Shown here: positions 8,927-18,027 of the stretch, piece by piece
Position numbering within the stretch: position 1 is the first letter of the stretch
Layout of the letters: each line of letters opens with the position of its first letter
Assembly (NCBI RefSeq): GCF_041333735.1
Contig: NZ_JBGKFB010000001.1
Coordinates: 434,001 to 498,000 of the forward strand
Direction: 5' to 3'
Source: Veillonella sp.
GTDB taxonomy: Bacteria > Bacillota > Negativicutes > Veillonellales > Veillonellaceae
DNA length: 64,000 nucleotides
Position numbers and translations under genes: made by a program
The notes under the pieces: generated by a model
Databases searched by the model: none
Seen by the model: the letters and a program-made list of their open reading frames with translations, nothing else
Told to the model about the DNA's origin: nothing

Positions 8927-9735
8927 TTTTTTGCCCCCCATTTCCACATACCAGTAATGGTTTGACGAGGGCGTTCCATAAATGTACGCAATGCTTCTTT
9001 AATTTGATCTTCCGGTAAATGGCGATAAATATGACCGCCATAGGTATAGGAAATTGTCCCCGTTTCCTCACTGACAACAACAACGACCGCATCTGTTTGT
9101 TCAGATAAACCGATGGCTGCACGGTGACGCGTACCAAGTTCAGTACTCAATGTACGGTCTTCAGTTAGTGGCAACAAACAACCAGCTGCACGAATACGGC
9201 CATCGCGGATGATTAGCGCCCCATCATGAAGTGGCGTACTAGGAACGAAAATATTTTTAATTAATTCACGGCTTAACACAGCATCAATCAAAATGCCTGT
9301 GTCCACAAAATCATTAAGGCCCACTTCACGTTCAAAAACAATAAGAGCCCCTGTATGCTCACGAGACATAACGCGAGCTGCCGCCATCACTTCATTGATG
9401 GCCATGTCCATTTCCTCTTCATTAACATTCTGTGCCTTGCTAAAAATTCGACCGCGGCCCAATTGTTCTAAAGCACGGCGTAATTCCGGTTGGAATACTA
9501 CAGGTAATGCGAAGAGAAGAACAGTCATACTTTGTTGCAAAATCCAATTGATAACATATAGATTTAGCAAATGACTCAATAAGTTTAGAATTGCCAACAT
9601 AACGAGACCTTTCAAAAGAGAAACGGCCCGTGTATCTTTAAGCAATTTATATAAGTAATAAATACCTACAGCAACGATTAAGATATCAGCGATATCAAGA
9701 AGCCTAAAGGTATGTATAAGTGCGTCAATATGCAT
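8923..9735 (-). CDS. cdaA: diadenylate cyclase (c-di-AMP synthase)
   Basis: Condenses two ATP into cyclic di-AMP, the messenger for osmotic and potassium balance and wall homeostasis. Three N-terminal membrane helices (about 15-80: IADILIVAVGIYYLY, LVMLAILNLLSHLL, MTVLLFALPVVF) precede the DAC domain with DGA (171-173) and RHR (203-205), both needed for catalysis. Length 270 is normal for CdaA. A GGAGC ribosome binding site precedes the start. It forms the head of the cdaA-cdaR operon. Confidence 0.97.
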   Translation of the reverse strand: MHIDALIHTFRLLDIADILIVAVGIYYLYKLLKDTRAVSLLKGLVMLAILNLLSHLLNLYVINWILQQSMTVLLFALPVVFQPELRRALEQLGRGRIFSKAQNVNEEEMDMAINEVMAAARVMSREHTGALIVFEREVGLNDFVDTGILIDAVLSRELIKNIFVPSTPLHDGALIIRDGRIRAAGCLLPLTEDRTLSTELGTRHRAAIGLSEQTDAVVVVVSEETGTISYTYGGHIYRHLPEDQIKEALRTFMERPRQTITGMWKWGAKK

Positions 9736-9761
9736 AAAAATAGCTCCTTATACAAAATAAT

Positions 9762-9791
9762 AAGGTACAACCAACTACTTGGCTGTACCTT
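9762..9791 (-). terminator. terminator of the molybdenum hydroxylase maturation operon
   Basis: AAGGTACAACCAA pairs with TTGGCTGTACCTT (one mismatch) and is flanked by A/T-rich tracts. It separates xdhC from cdaA. Confidence 0.75.
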
Positions 9792-9832
9792 ATATTTTAA
9801 CTCATTTTAGAAGCACTGTAAATTTAATATAC

Positions 9833-10147
9833 TTAGATGTTTTGTGTTTCAATCCACACATCCATTTGTCCACCGCACACCATACCTTCTTTGACAGCTA
9901 CATCATCATCTAAAAGAACTTCGATACGACGATGTGCTTCTTTTTTATTCAAAGAATCAACAGCACTTAGGCGAATTTCATTTTCAGCACGACCCCCACC
10001 GATAGTACCAAAGATAGATCCATCTGGGAATACTACCATAGATGTGCCAGCCTTACGTGGTGTAGAACCACGGGTAAATAAAATTGTAGCTACAGCTAGT
10101 GTTTCATTTTTACGAGCACTTAAATATTCAATAAACTCACGATTCAT
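9833..10147 (-). CDS. XdhC/CoxI-type N-terminal domain protein
   Basis: A 104-residue stand-alone version of the XdhC_CoxI domain: LAVATILFTRGSTPRKAG, VVFPDGSIFGTIGGGRAE and MVCGGQMDVWIE are the conserved blocks, including the Cys-Gly-Gly. XdhC proteins bind the molybdenum cofactor and help sulfurate and insert it into xanthine dehydrogenase-type enzymes. In most bacteria this domain is fused to a Rossmann domain in one chain; here that Rossmann part is the preceding gene, overlapping by 11 bases. It is the last gene of the operon. Confidence 0.88.
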   Translation of the reverse strand: MNREFIEYLSARKNETLAVATILFTRGSTPRKAGTSMVVFPDGSIFGTIGGGRAENEIRLSAVDSLNKKEAHRRIEVLLDDDVAVKEGMVCGGQMDVWIETQNI

Positions 10148-10865
10148 GGCTCACTCTACCTTTCCGCAATGAGCCGCCTTTTTTACCACGCACCACTGCC
10201 AAATATTCGCTAACGATAGATAATGCAATCTCCTCAGGAGTTTGTGCACCTAAGTCTAGACCAATTGGTGCATATACCATATCTAATTCTTCTTGTGTCC
10301 AACCTTGTTCACGCAACACTTCAAATGCATAATGAATGCGCTTTTGACTGCCCATAACACCCATATATGTTGGCAAGTAATCGCGCAATTGTTCTAAACA
10401 TACATTGTCATACTCATGAGCACGTGTAACAATGATAAAACCATTATATTCATCAAGAGGTAAATCATTTTTAAAGTTTTCTAAGGGCAAGCATTTACGA
10501 GTTACGCGCTCGTCAAAGAATTCAGGAACTACATATTCTGGGCGGTCATCTACAACAGTAACACGACACCCAATGAATAGTAATAAATCTGTAATAGCAC
10601 GGCTCACATGACCAGCGCCTAATACGAGAACAGACGGATCATTTTCTACAGGTTGTACAAAACATTCTACTTCGCCTACCATACACAAAGAATTAAGCTT
10701 TGCTTTATCTACCATAAAGCCTTCGATTGGTGTGCCATACAAAACACTACCATCTTCAGCATAAATTGCTTTATCCCCTTGACGAGGACCAGACAACACA
10801 GTAACCATCAATGTAGTTTCTGTAAGCTGAAGACGGTCTTTCATCACATCATAGATCGTTTCCAT
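10137..10865 (-). CDS. XdhC Rossmann-domain protein
   Basis: About 242 residues. The core VLVLGAGHVSRAITDLLLF followed by VTVVDDRPEYVVPEFF is the nucleotide-binding XdhC_C domain; YNGFIIVTRAHEYDN and APIGLDLGAQTPEEIALSI complete it. The first 80 residues are a small beta domain. Together with the next gene it makes up a complete but split XdhC. An AAGGAATCAAG ribosome binding site supports the ATG at 10865 rather than the upstream one at 10880. It overlaps the end of yqeB, so the genes are co-translated. Confidence 0.88.
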   Translation of the reverse strand: METIYDVMKDRLQLTETTLMVTVLSGPRQGDKAIYAEDGSVLYGTPIEGFMVDKAKLNSLCMVGEVECFVQPVENDPSVLVLGAGHVSRAITDLLLFIGCRVTVVDDRPEYVVPEFFDERVTRKCLPLENFKNDLPLDEYNGFIIVTRAHEYDNVCLEQLRDYLPTYMGVMGSQKRIHYAFEVLREQGWTQEELDMVYAPIGLDLGAQTPEEIALSIVSEYLAVVRGKKGGSLRKGRVSHES

Positions 10866-11661
10866 CTTGATTCCTTTCATAATCCCATGCAGTAACGGCT
10901 TCTAAAACACCGCCACCAACAGCAAGAGATTTATCTGAAATACTATAACAATGAGATTCTTCACAACGAGCATCTACATCGGCCAATTTAAAATGGTCAG
11001 ATACGATGAGTCCGCTCTTAAGAATACCTCTAAGAATACCTGTAATTTTAGCGCGTACTGGCTCTTCATCTACATAACCAATAACTTCATTGGCTTGTAC
11101 AGAATCTCCAATATGACGCTTAGCTGTAAATAGACCAGCCTTTGGAGAGTGAATAACACGCTCATGAGTATAACCACCTACATTACCAGGAATACCCGTA
11201 TTAGGTTGCGCCGGGCCATCGTAGATACAGCGACCTAAATAATGACCACGCATAGTTTCAATAACCACATCTACATCGTCCCCAGCAGTAAAGCCTGGCC
11301 CTACACCTATGACGAGATCTGCATCATCACGTTTGGTACCAAGATTTTTTTTGCTTAAGATAGCATCCACCACAATGGCTGGCTTCAATGTATCTAATAA
11401 TTCTTCATAGGAGCTAGTTACTACAGGAATAACACCTTCTGCCAATGTATCCTTTACTTCGCTAAGGGTTACATGACGAGCTACAAAGCGTTCCAAAATC
11501 ATTTCCCCACGATGCACGGCATTACCGTAACATACTTCTCGGCGAATCATGGTAGGAATAGCGATTTCGTTAATCACTACCGGATAGCCTGCACGTTTCA
11601 ATCTATATACAGCGCCAGAAGCGATATCTCCGCCTCCACGCATAAGCACTAATGGTTTCAT
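10849..11661 (-). CDS. yqeB: selenium-dependent molybdenum hydroxylase maturation protein YqeB
   Basis: Matches the EF2563/YqeB family that co-occurs with selenium-dependent molybdenum hydroxylases: it opens with VLMRGGGDIASGAVYRL, has VVDAILSKKNLGT and the VIGVGPGFTAGDDVDVVIET block, and GLIVSDHFKLADVD near the end. The biochemical step is not defined; it is thought to act in delivering the labile selenium or finishing the active site. Its start overlaps the end of the MocA gene by four bases (ATGA-type), and it overlaps the next gene at its end, so the set is one operon. Confidence 0.9.
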   Translation of the reverse strand: MKPLVLMRGGGDIASGAVYRLKRAGYPVVINEIAIPTMIRREVCYGNAVHRGEMILERFVARHVTLSEVKDTLAEGVIPVVTSSYEELLDTLKPAIVVDAILSKKNLGTKRDDADLVIGVGPGFTAGDDVDVVIETMRGHYLGRCIYDGPAQPNTGIPGNVGGYTHERVIHSPKAGLFTAKRHIGDSVQANEVIGYVDEEPVRAKITGILRGILKSGLIVSDHFKLADVDARCEESHCYSISDKSLAVGGGVLEAVTAWDYERNQDGNDL

Positions 11662-12380
11662 AATGCCTCACTTTCACGTTCTTTTAAACGCTCAAAATCA
11701 TCGGGTGTGTCAATATCACATCCAATATCGTCACGAATCCACAATTTGATAACATGGTCTTTACCATCACCACGAATGATGGTCTTGCCCCCTTGGTCCC
11801 CTTGGATATGTTGTAAAGGTTCAAACCAATGCGAACCAAAGAGAACAGGATTTCCCGACTGATAATTCGCCCCATAATGTGGGACGACGATAGTTTTCGA
11901 ATGAAAGTTATCACTAAATGCACTAATGACCTGATGTACAACATTCCCAGTCAGTAGTGGTTGATCCCCTACAGAGCAAAGAATGCCGTCTAGCGGTATT
12001 GGTGAGTTTTCTACCAAATGACGTACTCCTATCGCTATGGACAGGCCTTGTCCACGATTAGGATGTTCATTCTGAACCACTTCAAACCCATAGCTCGTAA
12101 CTATAGGTTCTAATCTTTCATGATCATCACCAGTAACCGCTACAAAAGGTAGTTTACAGGATTCAGTAAGTTCTACCGAATCATTCCATCCACAATGAAG
12201 AGCCCCACAGACCGCATCTAAAACAGTTTTACCACGCCAAGGTAAAAGTTGCTTATTACATCCCATGCGCTTGGATTGACCTCCTACGAGGAGGACAATG
12301 CCAATATGCAAAGGACGACGGTCTATGGGGTCTCTCATGGGACTGAAAGCGGTATTAGATTTTGCTTTCACATAAGTCAT
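11658..12380 (-). CDS. mocA: molybdenum cofactor cytidylyltransferase (MocA-like)
   Basis: Nucleotidyltransferase fold with the signature IGIVLLVGGQSKRMGCNKQLLPW (VGGQSKRMG-x2-K) near residues 26-47 and GILCSVGDQPLLT in the centre. Adds CMP from CTP to molybdopterin-Mo to form MCD, the dinucleotide cofactor of xanthine dehydrogenase-type enzymes. The first 24 residues are a non-conserved extension; an internal Met exists at residue 15, so the start is slightly uncertain, but GTAGGT precedes the ATG at 12380. It lies six bases after yqeC. Presence of MocA predicts that the enzyme encoded upstream uses MCD. Confidence 0.9.
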   Translation of the reverse strand: MTYVKAKSNTAFSPMRDPIDRRPLHIGIVLLVGGQSKRMGCNKQLLPWRGKTVLDAVCGALHCGWNDSVELTESCKLPFVAVTGDDHERLEPIVTSYGFEVVQNEHPNRGQGLSIAIGVRHLVENSPIPLDGILCSVGDQPLLTGNVVHQVISAFSDNFHSKTIVVPHYGANYQSGNPVLFGSHWFEPLQHIQGDQGGKTIIRGDGKDHVIKLWIRDDIGCDIDTPDDFERLKERESEAL

Positions 12381-12386
12381 GAGTAC

Positions 12387-13145
12387 CTACCGACATTGAA
12401 TAATGCGACGGATTTCACAACTTGCTTTGTATCCATCAGCTAAGATGATATCGGAAATGTCGCTATCTACAATATGATCTATAAAATCATCAATGATACG
12501 ATGTTGCACCGTTTCATAACCAGTACAGAACAGAATTTTTTTACCTTTACTGTATTGGAATAAACCTTGTTTATGGAGCACAAGATCAGCCAACATGCGT
12601 GGCGTTACAATGGCACCCATATCGCGTTTCACAATATCTTGAACGAGCTCGATGTTATGCACGTGCTCATCATCAAGCGGCGCTCCTAACATTTGTAAAT
12701 TCACAAGACCAATCGTAGTCTTTGTGAGAGATGGGATGACTGGTTCAGTCGTCTTAGGCGCCTTAAGCCATTTTTCCTTTGCCCCATCTGCTTCCACTAC
12801 AATTTGCCAGTTCGGATGCAATTTTGCTAAACCATCGATAAGATCACAATCTAAGGAGTCCACTTTTGTTCCTGTAATGCCAGAGAACCACGCACCACAA
12901 TATCCACGCAAAATACGATCAGTACAATATTCATCAGCTTCATTAATATTTCGAGTATAAATCGGTTCATAATGAGCCACTTGAGATTCATAGAGTCGAG
13001 TCGTAGTCGTAACTACGATGGGCTGACCTTTCAGCCGTCCATATTCTACTAATTTTGAAAGCACAGTCGTTTTACCGCCAGCCCCAACGAGGGCCACGAC
13101 TCCCGGCTGAATCAATCGATTCCAATAGGATGTTTGTGATGTCAT
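12387..13145 (-). CDS. yqeC: selenium-dependent hydroxylase accessory protein YqeC
   Basis: A P-loop protein: VVALVGAGGKTTVLSKL (about 16-32) is the Walker A region, followed by VVTTTTRLY and the later VVEADGAKEKWLKAP. Members of this family (TIGR YqeC) occur next to yqeB and molybdenum hydroxylases in selenium-using bacteria, and the exact reaction is not known. AAGGAGG stands upstream of the start. It lies 41 bases downstream of the Mo-subunit gene in the same operon. Confidence 0.9.
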   Translation of the reverse strand: MTSQTSYWNRLIQPGVVALVGAGGKTTVLSKLVEYGRLKGQPIVVTTTTRLYESQVAHYEPIYTRNINEADEYCTDRILRGYCGAWFSGITGTKVDSLDCDLIDGLAKLHPNWQIVVEADGAKEKWLKAPKTTEPVIPSLTKTTIGLVNLQMLGAPLDDEHVHNIELVQDIVKRDMGAIVTPRMLADLVLHKQGLFQYSKGKKILFCTGYETVQHRIIDDFIDHIVDSDISDIILADGYKASCEIRRIIQCR

Positions 13146-13186
13146 AAAACCAGGCCTCCTTAGAAAGGAAAAGTAAATAGAAACCT

Positions 13187-15481
13187 CTATACTTTATATT
13201 TCTCGTCCATAGCCATAAATACCTTCTCAGGTGTCATAGGTAATGTACGAACGTCCGCACCAACTGCATTTTTAATAGCATGTTGAATAGCTGGACTAGC
13301 CGTATTAATAACAACTTCACCAATAGATTTAGCACCAAATCCGCCTGTCGGTTCGTAAGATTCTACAAAGTCTACATGTAACTCACCGATATCTTGACGG
13401 GTTGGAATTTTATAAGTCATAAGATTATTAGTCTCTAAGCGACCATTATTGGAATAACGCACATCTTCGTATAATGCCATACCGATAGCTTGTACCACGC
13501 CACCTTCAACTTGAACGCGAGCCAATTTAGGATTAATAACAGTACCGCAATCGATACAGGAATATGTATGAAGAGGAATAACCTTACCAGTTTGTTTGTC
13601 TACTTTCACCTCTGCAATAGTTGCCATGAATGGAGGTGGGGATGTATGACTGCCCCATGTAGCAAAACCAGACAATTGTTCAGCATTAACGCCTACCAAT
13701 AATTTTGGAGCCAATTGATGGATATCCATTGTTTGAGAACCATCTTTTGTAGTAGCCACAACGCCATCAAAGTCGATGTTTTCTACATCTGTATTGAAGA
13801 ATTGAGCGAACTTAGCAATAATCTTAGTGCGTAATTCTTCAGCAGCCATCTTAGCCGCCGTACCAGTTACGTATGTTGTACTAGACGCATAGGAACCTGG
13901 GTCAAATGGTACGATGTCTGTATCGGATTCGACAACAGTCATGTATTCCATAGGACAACCGATGACTTCGCAAGCCATTTGAGTCAACACTGTATTAGAA
14001 CCCATGCCCATATCGGAAGAGCCAGTGTACAATGTATAGTTACCATCATCACCAAGGCGAATTTCTACAGATGCGACGTCAATATTAGCAACGCCAGAAC
14101 CTTGCAATGCCAACGCCATACCAAGGCCGCCACGATAGCGTTCATCAATATCCCAAGAATGAGGACGTTCATCCCAACGAGCCATTTCTTTTACGCGATT
14201 TACAGTGTCTTGGAACAAACCAGAATCAAGATATTCATCTGGAGCGTATACCAAGCTTTGTTCACCTTGAGCAATCAAGTTCTTTTGACGCAATTCAGCA
14301 GGGTCTACACCCATTTTGTCCGCCAAGTTATTAACTGCACACTCTAGTGGCCACAGTGCTTCGGTAGCACCATAACCGCGGAATGCACCACCCGGTGTAT
14401 GGTTCATGTATACGCCTTCTGTACCGTAGTGAATTGCTGTCGCTTTATTGTATAAAGGAATGGACTTATGCTCACCTGCTGTAGTTGTAGTGAAGCAGTG
14501 AGTTGCATGAGCACCAGCATCAGTAATGGAATCCATATCAATTACCTTGATAAGACCATCTTTTGTAGCACCTACGCGGATTTTCCATTCACGAGCATGA
14601 CGTGTAGTAGAGCAAGTTTGCGCTTCTGTACGATCGTATAAGAGATAGCAAGGTTTCTTCAATGTCCATGCCACAAACGCTGTCATGATTTCTGTACAAG
14701 CCGTTTGTTTAGAACCGAAGCCACCGCCGATACGAGGTTTGATTACGCGAATCTTTGTGGCAGGAATACCAAGTGCACGCGCAATATGTCGGCGTACATG
14801 GAATACGATTTGCGTGGAAGATACGATAACTACGCGGCCCAATGCATCTATATAACCAAAGCTTTGGAACGGTTCCATCGCTGTTTGGCGTGTCGCTTGG
14901 TCAAAGTAAGTACCTTCTACTACATAATCACATTTTGCAAGTTCAGCTTCAATATCACCAACTCGTTTATGATAAGATACGCAAATATTGCGTTTGTAAT
15001 CTTGACCTACAGGGATATTGTTGTGAATATCATCTTCAGGGTGAACTACAGTTTCATGGTCGATAGCCGTATGCATATCGAGTACAGGTTTTTGTACTTC
15101 GTATTCAACCTTGATGAGAGGCATCGCTTTAAGTGCTGTAGCTTCATCTTTTGCCACAACAAGAGCCACTTCATCGCCTACATAGCGAACTACAGGATCC
15201 AAGATGAGAGCATCATAAGCAGATGGTTCTGGATATGTTTGACCGGCCAATGTAAAGCGGGTATTCGGCACATCTTCATGTGTGAAGATTGCTTCAACGC
15301 CTGGAATCAATTTAGCTTTAGATGTATCGATAGATTTAATGCGCGCCTGTGCATGAGGGCTACGAAGTACCTTAATAACGAGCGCATCTTTTGGAACAAA
15401 ATCACCTGTATAAGATGGTTTACCAGACAAGATACCTTTATAGTCAACTTTGTCATAGGACTTACCGATGTGCTTATTCAT
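13187..15481 (-). CDS. xanthine dehydrogenase-like molybdenum-binding subunit
   Basis: 764 residues with the aldehyde oxidase/xanthine dehydrogenase a/b hammerhead (about 18-130) and the two Mo-cofactor binding domains: RIGGGFGSKQTACTEI, GGAFRGYGATEALW, GSSDMGMGSNTVL and, near the end, FGAKSIGEVV, whose Glu corresponds to the catalytic base of the family. Catalyses hydroxylation of a purine or related heterocycle with water as oxygen donor. The maturation genes downstream (YqeB, YqeC, MocA) suggest an MCD, selenium-dependent enzyme; from memory, xanthine dehydrogenase purified from Veillonella atypica was reported to contain MCD. The substrate is inferred. It overlaps the 2Fe-2S subunit gene by one base. 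Confidence 0.93.
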   Translation of the reverse strand: MNKHIGKSYDKVDYKGILSGKPSYTGDFVPKDALVIKVLRSPHAQARIKSIDTSKAKLIPGVEAIFTHEDVPNTRFTLAGQTYPEPSAYDALILDPVVRYVGDEVALVVAKDEATALKAMPLIKVEYEVQKPVLDMHTAIDHETVVHPEDDIHNNIPVGQDYKRNICVSYHKRVGDIEAELAKCDYVVEGTYFDQATRQTAMEPFQSFGYIDALGRVVIVSSTQIVFHVRRHIARALGIPATKIRVIKPRIGGGFGSKQTACTEIMTAFVAWTLKKPCYLLYDRTEAQTCSTTRHAREWKIRVGATKDGLIKVIDMDSITDAGAHATHCFTTTTAGEHKSIPLYNKATAIHYGTEGVYMNHTPGGAFRGYGATEALWPLECAVNNLADKMGVDPAELRQKNLIAQGEQSLVYAPDEYLDSGLFQDTVNRVKEMARWDERPHSWDIDERYRGGLGMALALQGSGVANIDVASVEIRLGDDGNYTLYTGSSDMGMGSNTVLTQMACEVIGCPMEYMTVVESDTDIVPFDPGSYASSTTYVTGTAAKMAAEELRTKIIAKFAQFFNTDVENIDFDGVVATTKDGSQTMDIHQLAPKLLVGVNAEQLSGFATWGSHTSPPPFMATIAEVKVDKQTGKVIPLHTYSCIDCGTVINPKLARVQVEGGVVQAIGMALYEDVRYSNNGRLETNNLMTYKIPTRQDIGELHVDFVESYEPTGGFGAKSIGEVVINTASPAIQHAIKNAVGADVRTLPMTPEKVFMAMDEKYKV

Positions 15482-15936
15482 TATTTCAGGCCTCCTTCTA
15501 AGAATTTACGAACCCCTCGAAGTTGTGATTCATAGCCAGTACAACGGCACAAGTTACCGATGAGATACTCGCGGATTTCATCATCACTAGCCTTTGGATT
15601 TTTACGTTTCAAATTGATAGCACTCATCATCATGCCAGTTGTGCAGAAACCACATTGGTCAGCACCTTCGCTAGCAATACAATCCGCCAATAATTCAGTC
15701 TCTTCTTGTAAGCCTTCTAATGTAGTAATTTTGTGACCTGGTGCACGGAATGTAGGATATGCACAAGACAAGATAATTTCGTCATCTACCCATACAGTGC
15801 AAAGACCACAGTTTGTTGTGTCACAGCCACAACGTACGCTGTAGTAACCAAGATTACGCAATGTATCCAACAACATTTCATCCGTTGGCACATTAACAGT
15901 TACATTTTTATTATTAATATTAAGTACTAATTCCAT
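15481..15936 (-). CDS. 2Fe-2S subunit of the molybdenum hydroxylase
   Basis: 151 residues carrying two [2Fe-2S] clusters. The plant-ferredoxin cluster uses the cysteines of VRCGCDTTNCGLCTVW and the later IILSC; the second uses QCGFCTTGMMM and GNLCRCTGY. Passes electrons from the Mo centre to the FAD subunit. It is sandwiched between the FAD subunit gene (one-base overlap) and the Mo subunit gene (one-base overlap). Confidence 0.95.
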   Translation of the reverse strand: MELVLNINNKNVTVNVPTDEMLLDTLRNLGYYSVRCGCDTTNCGLCTVWVDDEIILSCAYPTFRAPGHKITTLEGLQEETELLADCIASEGADQCGFCTTGMMMSAINLKRKNPKASDDEIREYLIGNLCRCTGYESQLRGVRKFLEGGLK

Positions 15937-16718
15937 TATTGTGCCACCTCCTTAGCCAAGCGTTGAACCATTGCTTTTACCATTTCCATTCGGTATTCTT
16001 TAGACGCATGAGAGTTAGATTGGTAAACTAATTCTTCAGATGCTAATTGACCTGCTTCTTTTGCTGCAGCCAATCCTTTTTCTGAAAGCAAAGCACTTGC
16101 TTTTTCTGCTAATTGAGGCACGCCAGGTCTTGTACCGATATACAATTCAACACCTTTATCATCACGGCGAATAGCACCTGTTAATACTGGGAAGTCGCCA
16201 CGAGAGATACGAAGAGCCTCAACAGCTACAGGTACCTCTACTTTAGGAATGCGAATTTCTACGAGGATATCACGTTCTCTATATTTCATATAGTCTTGCA
16301 TGGACATGCGGCCACCTTTAAAAGTAACGATGTCTGCATGTACTGCCAATAGAGCTGGAATTATATCAGAAAAGCCGAATTTACTTGCTACAGATCCACC
16401 CATAGTAGCTGTGTTGCGGAATTGAATGCCAACAATTTCCTTAACACCTTTAACAACAGCACCACCACAGAATTGTTGTAATGGCTCAAAACGTTCCACA
16501 TCACCTTGCGTTGCCATAGCACCAATGGCAAATTCGTTATCCTCTTCACGAACATAACGCAAGTCAAGACTAGCCATATCAATCACTGCAGGCCATGTGC
16601 GTCGACCTAAACGCAACCAACAGCCGCCAGCTAGCATTGGGGCAGTTTTGTTTTTTGTGGCTAATTCATAAGCCTCTTCCACCGTCTTCGGTTGTAATAC
16701 TTTCATAAATGCTAACAT
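15936..16718 (-). CDS. FAD-binding subunit of the molybdenum hydroxylase
   Basis: About 260 residues of the CO dehydrogenase/xanthine dehydrogenase FAD-binding fold: LAGGCWLRLG replaces the usual AGGT(N/D)L loop and GIQFRNTATMGGSVAS is the second FAD contact. Oxidises the Fe-S subunit and reduces NAD or another acceptor. The ATG at 16718 is chosen because AGAGGA lies seven bases upstream; the longer frame up to 16787 adds a non-conserved segment. First gene of the operon FAD, Fe-S, Mo, YqeC, MocA, YqeB, XdhC pair. Confidence 0.92.
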   Translation of the reverse strand: MLAFMKVLQPKTVEEAYELATKNKTAPMLAGGCWLRLGRRTWPAVIDMASLDLRYVREEDNEFAIGAMATQGDVERFEPLQQFCGGAVVKGVKEIVGIQFRNTATMGGSVASKFGFSDIIPALLAVHADIVTFKGGRMSMQDYMKYRERDILVEIRIPKVEVPVAVEALRISRGDFPVLTGAIRRDDKGVELYIGTRPGVPQLAEKASALLSEKGLAAAKEAGQLASEELVYQSNSHASKEYRMEMVKAMVQRLAKEVAQ

Positions 16719-16872
16719 AATCTGTCCTCTCAATGGTATACTAATACTAACAGTACTGGATGATAACCATAAAAATACAGATATCACCGAACTACAAACC
16801 TAGCAGGAATCTATAGAATTCCTCACGTTTCTTATACTTTTATTTTACCAATTATTCGCTACTAAATCTACG

Positions 16873-17748
16873 ATGAAAGATATAAATTTACAAGAATTTT
16901 GCAAAGAATTACATATTTATGAATTTGGTATTGCCCCTTGGCCTCTACCTGAAAATGCAAAAACCATTTTGTACGAAACTAATCCCTGTCCATTTACAGC
17001 TGCAGATGTGGAGGAACGACTACTAGGAACAACTGAGTTCACACCTAAAAGTGCTATTGTCTGTCTCTTTCCATACTACGTAGAACATAATGGTCCATCC
17101 AATCTGTCCCGCTATACATGGGGCACAGATTATCACCTGGTCATTAATGAATATTTAGAAAAACTTATTGAAAAATTACAAAAAATAAATACTTCAGCTC
17201 AGTTTTCTATACATTGTGACACCTCTCCCTTGGCAGACCGTTACATGGCATACTTAGCGGGCCTTGGCTTTTATGGCAAAAACAATTGTTTTATCAGTCC
17301 TAAATGGGGATCCTATGTTATGATAGGAACAATTTTAACTACCTTAGAATTTGAGCCGAACACACCACTTGAACAATCTTGCATGGGTTGTAATCGTTGT
17401 ATTACCGCTTGTCTAGGTCAATGCTTAGGGCACGAAGAATTCAAATATGATACTTGTAAAAGCTACTTAACCCAGAAAAAAGGAGAACTCACCGACCAAG
17501 AACAACATATTATCGCTAAAACCCCATTAGTATTTGGCTGCGATGTATGCCAAGAGGTGTGCCCTCATAATCAAGGTATTCCCACAACACCAATTCCCGA
17601 GTTCCAACAAATCGAACCACACATCGATATTAATGAACTAGAAATGCTTACAAACAAAGAGTTCAAAGCTAAATATGGGCACCGGGCATTCTCGTGGCGC
17701 GGGAAAAAAATATTAATAAGAAATCAAAATATTATTGAACGTAAATAG
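16873..17748 (+). CDS. epoxyqueuosine reductase-like Fe-S protein
   Basis: 291 residues. CDTSPLADRYMAYLAGLGF with GKNN next to it matches the active-site block of QueG (Asp and the AGLG-x-GKN loop), and two [4Fe-4S] clusters are encoded by CMGCNRCITAC...C and CDVCQEVCP. QueG uses cobalamin to reduce epoxyqueuosine to queuosine in tRNA. It is shorter than typical QueG (about 380 residues) because the C-terminal HEAT-like tRNA-binding region is missing, so it could be a minimal QueG or a related reductase. No strong ribosome binding site precedes the ATG. Confidence 0.75.
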   Translation: MKDINLQEFCKELHIYEFGIAPWPLPENAKTILYETNPCPFTAADVEERLLGTTEFTPKSAIVCLFPYYVEHNGPSNLSRYTWGTDYHLVINEYLEKLIEKLQKINTSAQFSIHCDTSPLADRYMAYLAGLGFYGKNNCFISPKWGSYVMIGTILTTLEFEPNTPLEQSCMGCNRCITACLGQCLGHEEFKYDTCKSYLTQKKGELTDQEQHIIAKTPLVFGCDVCQEVCPHNQGIPTTPIPEFQQIEPHIDINELEMLTNKEFKAKYGHRAFSWRGKKILIRNQNIIERK

Positions 17749-17797
17749 ATATTATAATTTTTTATACTTTATAATACCTTTACAAGCTTTACAGGCT

Positions 17798-17826
17798 TTG
17801 ACATCTGTTTAGCAAAAACATATAAT
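17798..17826 (+). promoter_or_regulatory. perfect consensus sigma-70 promoter of an antisense RNA
   Basis: TTGACA (17798-17803), exactly 17 bases, then TATAAT (17821-17826): the full housekeeping consensus. No plus-strand gene follows before the terminator at 17899-17940, so it drives a short untranslated RNA that points into the 3' end of the small minus-strand toxin gene. Confidence 0.85.
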
Positions 17827-17832
17827 AAAATA

Positions 17833-17940
17833 ACAGAGATAGATAGATGCCTAGGAACGTCCAGCTCATCTCTAAAACTTTATTTGAGATGTAAAATGGC
17901 TGTGACGTCTATTAAGATGTTATGGCTATTTTTCGTTTTT
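17833..17940 (+). ncRNA. probable type I antitoxin antisense RNA
   Basis: About 105 bases from the predicted start at the consensus promoter to a terminator. The terminator stem is GCTGTGACGTC (17899-17909) with GATGTTATGGC (17916-17926), fully paired in RNA when G-U pairs are allowed, followed by TATTTTTCGTTTTT. A second hairpin (AGAGAT...ATCTCT) is near the 5' end. The RNA overlaps the last five codons of the toxin frame and would be complementary to about 100 bases of the toxin mRNA 3' region. This convergent arrangement is that of TxpA/RatA and Fst-type systems. Confidence 0.65.
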
Positions 17941-18027
17941 ACGGCAAATAAGCACTACGAATGATCCACAAGTGAATAATAAGCTGATGATGCTTACCAC
18001 TAGGGACAATATTTCAAAATCACTCAT
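17926..18027 (-). CDS. small hydrophobic type I toxin-like peptide (33 residues)
   Basis: The peptide has a short polar N-terminus (MSDFEIL), one membrane helix of about 20 residues (LSLVVSIISLLFTCGSFVVL) and a basic tail (CRKNEK), the layout of the putative holin-like/TxpA/Fst toxins that depolarise the membrane when made in excess. GAGGAGGTGAGACT upstream gives a very strong ribosome binding site. A 14-codon leader frame overlaps its start. The gene converges with an antisense RNA driven by a perfect consensus promoter, and its own mRNA could end at the AGAGAT/ATCTCT hairpin near 17836-17873. The assignment is by layout; I do not recognise an exact homologue. Confidence 0.65.
   Translation of the reverse strand: MSDFEILSLVVSIISLLFTCGSFVVLICRKNEK

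Noticed and set aside
14705..15535. 276-codon plus-strand frame
   Set aside because: Antisense shadow of the molybdenum subunit gene; composition rich in Cys, Arg and Ile with no domain, and no ribosome binding site.
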